Positions 62,635-64,000 of a DNA stretch of 64,000 bases are shown one piece after another. The stretch is from assembly GCA_020853105.1 (NCBI GenBank), contig JADYZM010000077.1, forward strand, positions 62,001 through 126,000. Reading direction: 5' to 3'. Under the pieces are notes generated by a model. The model was not told the origin of the DNA. It made no database searches and was given only the letters and a program-made list of their open reading frames with translations. Origin of the DNA: Flavobacteriales bacterium. GTDB taxonomy: Bacteria; Bacteroidota; Bacteroidia; Flavobacteriales_E; Vicingaceae. Both the position numbers and the translations under genes were made by a program. Position 1 is the stretch's first letter, and each line of letters begins with the position of its first letter.

Positions 62635-63524
62635 TGAACTTTATCGAAGAAGATGAATAGCAACGAGAAAATTAAGTAAAGATATGATAACAGCATGATG
62701 TGAAGAGCATATTTATTTTCACCTGATTTAACCAGCCTTACACATGGAATAATCATTAAGAAAGAGAATACTTGAAGTGCTACAGTTGATATTCTGCCGC
62801 TCAATCCAACCCATTCGGGTAGAAAACTACTTAAATACAACAGGATTGAACTTGATAAAATAATATATGCCGAAGTTTTATTTTTCTTCTGAAACGGTAA
62901 CATTTTATATCCCGCATTTGAATAATCGTTATGATATTTCCAAGCAATAGCCCAAAAATGAGGGAATTGCCACAAAAACTGAATAAAAAATAAAATCCCT
63001 GCTTCTAAGCTAAAACCACCAGTTGCTGCAACAAATCCAAGCATGGGTGGAAATGCACCCGGAAAAGCACCTACAAAAACGCCAAAAGTCGTAATTCTTT
63101 TTAGTGGGGTATAAACCGCTGCATATAAGAAAACAGCAAGTAATCCTAATACTCCACAAAGAATGTTAACTCCCAATCCTAACATTACAATACCTAAAAC
63201 TGTCATAAAAAAAGCTATAATCAGAGCTTCAGAAACTGCTAATTTTTGCTGTGGAAGAGGTCTGTTTTTTGTTCGCTCCATAATGGCGTCATAATCCCTT
63301 TCAATGATTTGATTAAAAGCATTTGAAGCTGCTGTAATCAAAAAGCCACCCAGAGTAAGCCAAACCAATGTTGATAGGGAAAAACTTTCCATTCCAATAA
63401 AATATCCAAAAAGAGATGAGATAACAACAAAAACTGCAATTTTTAACTTAAAAAGTGCAAAGTAGTTCTTTAATTTTTCAGAAAAACTGATAGAAGTTAT
63501 ATGTTCAGAATTGATTAAAGCCAT
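62631..63524 (-). CDS. ctaB: Protoheme IX farnesyltransferase (heme O synthase)
   Basis: A 297-residue UbiA-superfamily prenyltransferase with nine or so helices. The two metal-diphosphate motifs are present: NAFNQIIERDYDAIMERTKNRPLP (about 68-92) and the later YHNDYSNAGYKMLP (about 200). It attaches a farnesyl chain to heme B for terminal oxidases. Also called cyoE. Its downstream partner is the DUF420 gene. Confidence 0.95.
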   Translation of the reverse strand: MALINSEHITSISFSEKLKNYFALFKLKIAVFVVISSLFGYFIGMESFSLSTLVWLTLGGFLITAASNAFNQIIERDYDAIMERTKNRPLPQQKLAVSEALIIAFFMTVLGIVMLGLGVNILCGVLGLLAVFLYAAVYTPLKRITTFGVFVGAFPGAFPPMLGFVAATGGFSLEAGILFFIQFLWQFPHFWAIAWKYHNDYSNAGYKMLPFQKKNKTSAYIILSSSILLYLSSFLPEWVGLSGRISTVALQVFSFLMIIPCVRLVKSGENKYALHIMLLSYLYLIFSLLFIFFDKVQ

Positions 63525-63611
63525 CTAATATATGTTTTACAACATAAATACAAAGGAACACATTCTGAATTTAAAAAGCGAATTTCACAATGTTTTTTTT
63601 GTTTAATAGAA

Positions 63612-63639
63612 TTGAATTTTATATAAATAACTACATTTG
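63612..63639 (+). promoter_or_regulatory. secA promoter
   Basis: TTG at 63612-63614, a 17-base spacer and TACATTTG at 63632-63639 form the best match in the window to the Bacteroidota housekeeping promoter. The start codon follows 83 bases later. Confidence 0.7.
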
Positions 63640-63722
63640 TCGGTTACATAATGTCATAATGTCGCAAACTAAAGAATGGACATAAATTTGACTCATTATA
63701 AGTACATAAAAAATAAATTAAA

Positions 63723-64000
63723 ATGGCAGGAGCAGGATTTCTAAACACCGTACTTAAAGTTTTTTTAGGAAGTAAAACCGATCGTGATTTAAAAGAATTA
63801 TCACCTATAGTTGAAAAAACCAATCAAATATATCAAACCCTTCAATCAATATCTAACGATGAACTTCGGGCAAAGACTCTCGACTTTAAAGCTAGAATAG
63901 CATCAAGATTGAAACCTGATGAAGATAAAATTGCTGAAATCAAAAGTAAAATTGAAAACGATGATTCGATTGATATTCTTGCAAAAGAAGAACTCTACAA
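63723..64000 (+). CDS. secA: Preprotein translocase SecA, N-terminal part
   Basis: About 92 residues before the window ends, so the gene is cut off. The start AGAGFLNTVLKVFLGSKTDRD and the following LKELSPIVEKTNQIYQ segment, with SNDELRAKTLDFKAR, match the N-terminus of Bacteroidota SecA. That form carries an insertion after this point (here rich in Lys, Glu and Ile). SecA drives Sec-dependent export across the inner membrane, upstream of T9SS. Nucleotide-binding motifs lie beyond the edge. Confidence 0.95.
   Translation, partial: MAGAGFLNTVLKVFLGSKTDRDLKELSPIVEKTNQIYQTLQSISNDELRAKTLDFKARIASRLKPDEDKIAEIKSKIENDDSIDILAKEELY

Noticed and set aside
1-64000. CRISPR array
   Set aside because: No short direct repeats with regular unique spacers are present; the only long tandem repeat is the protein-coding SprB region.
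1-64000. Complete insertion sequence or prophage
   Set aside because: No full transposase, integrase or phage structural gene and no terminal inverted repeats with target duplications were found.

Overview
The window is AT-rich DNA from a member of the Bacteroidota, most likely a gliding, Flavobacteriia-like organism. The grounds are GldA, a giant SprB-type adhesin beside a SprF/PorP-family protein, several proteins with type IX secretion (T9SS) C-terminal domains, Bacteroidota-only families (DUF2480, DUF3098), and promoters with a TAnnTTTG -7 element and no Shine-Dalgarno requirement. Gene order is dense, genes lie on both strands, and most of the window is chromosomal core.

Layout. 1-4373: a tandemly duplicated three-gene cassette of lipoproteins (short Cys-rich peptide, propeller-like protein, thioredoxin-like small protein), with near-identical upstream DNA and signal peptides but divergent mature proteins. 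4367-7727: rsgA, gldA and metK, the last behind a SAM-II-like riboswitch. 7873-10199: an ExbB/ExbD energising operon. 10337-13252: mtgA, a DUF2480 gene and an antiquitin-type aldehyde dehydrogenase. 13301-17546: two tandem secreted M43 metalloproteases with T9SS tails. 17718-21040: an OmpA-type lipoprotein, then an accessory-looking unit made of a lipoprotein with a 10-cysteine tail, two membrane proteins and a divergent XRE regulator. 21088-27038: truB-uppP-DUF3098-ftsX, leuS and tRNA-Val(UAC). 27102-33038: DUF4153, rsmI, an ECF sigma factor with an unusual anti-sigma-like partner that ends in a T9SS domain, and an MlaEF-type lipid transporter. 33150-43372: a tiny lipoprotein, feoAB behind a palindromic operator, SprT-like protein, ruvB, cystathionine beta-synthase, an FtsX/LolE-type permease, a NamZ (DUF1343) lipoprotein, a biotin carrier protein and an alpha/beta hydrolase. 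43508-54802: the 10.4-kb sprB-like gene followed by sprF/porP. 54806-60204: a large outer-membrane barrel and a peptide-binding lipoprotein. 60205-61161: a small unstable-looking segment with an XRE gene between two similar terminators. 61162-64000: a YD-repeat-like protein, DUF420, the heme O synthase gene ctaB and the start of secA.

Cell-surface biology dominates. T9SS cargo (two proteases, the SprB-like adhesin, and possibly the anti-sigma-like protein), a T9SS partner barrel (SprF/PorP), GldA and an ExbBD motor appear together, with peptidoglycan enzymes (MtgA, NamZ, UppP) and lipid or lipoprotein transporters in between. The observations I rate highest are the duplicated lipoprotein cassette, the exact covariation of two cysteines across 38 repeats of the SprB-like protein, the Cys-rich lipoprotein operon, and the sigma/anti-sigma pair whose partner carries a T9SS tail.
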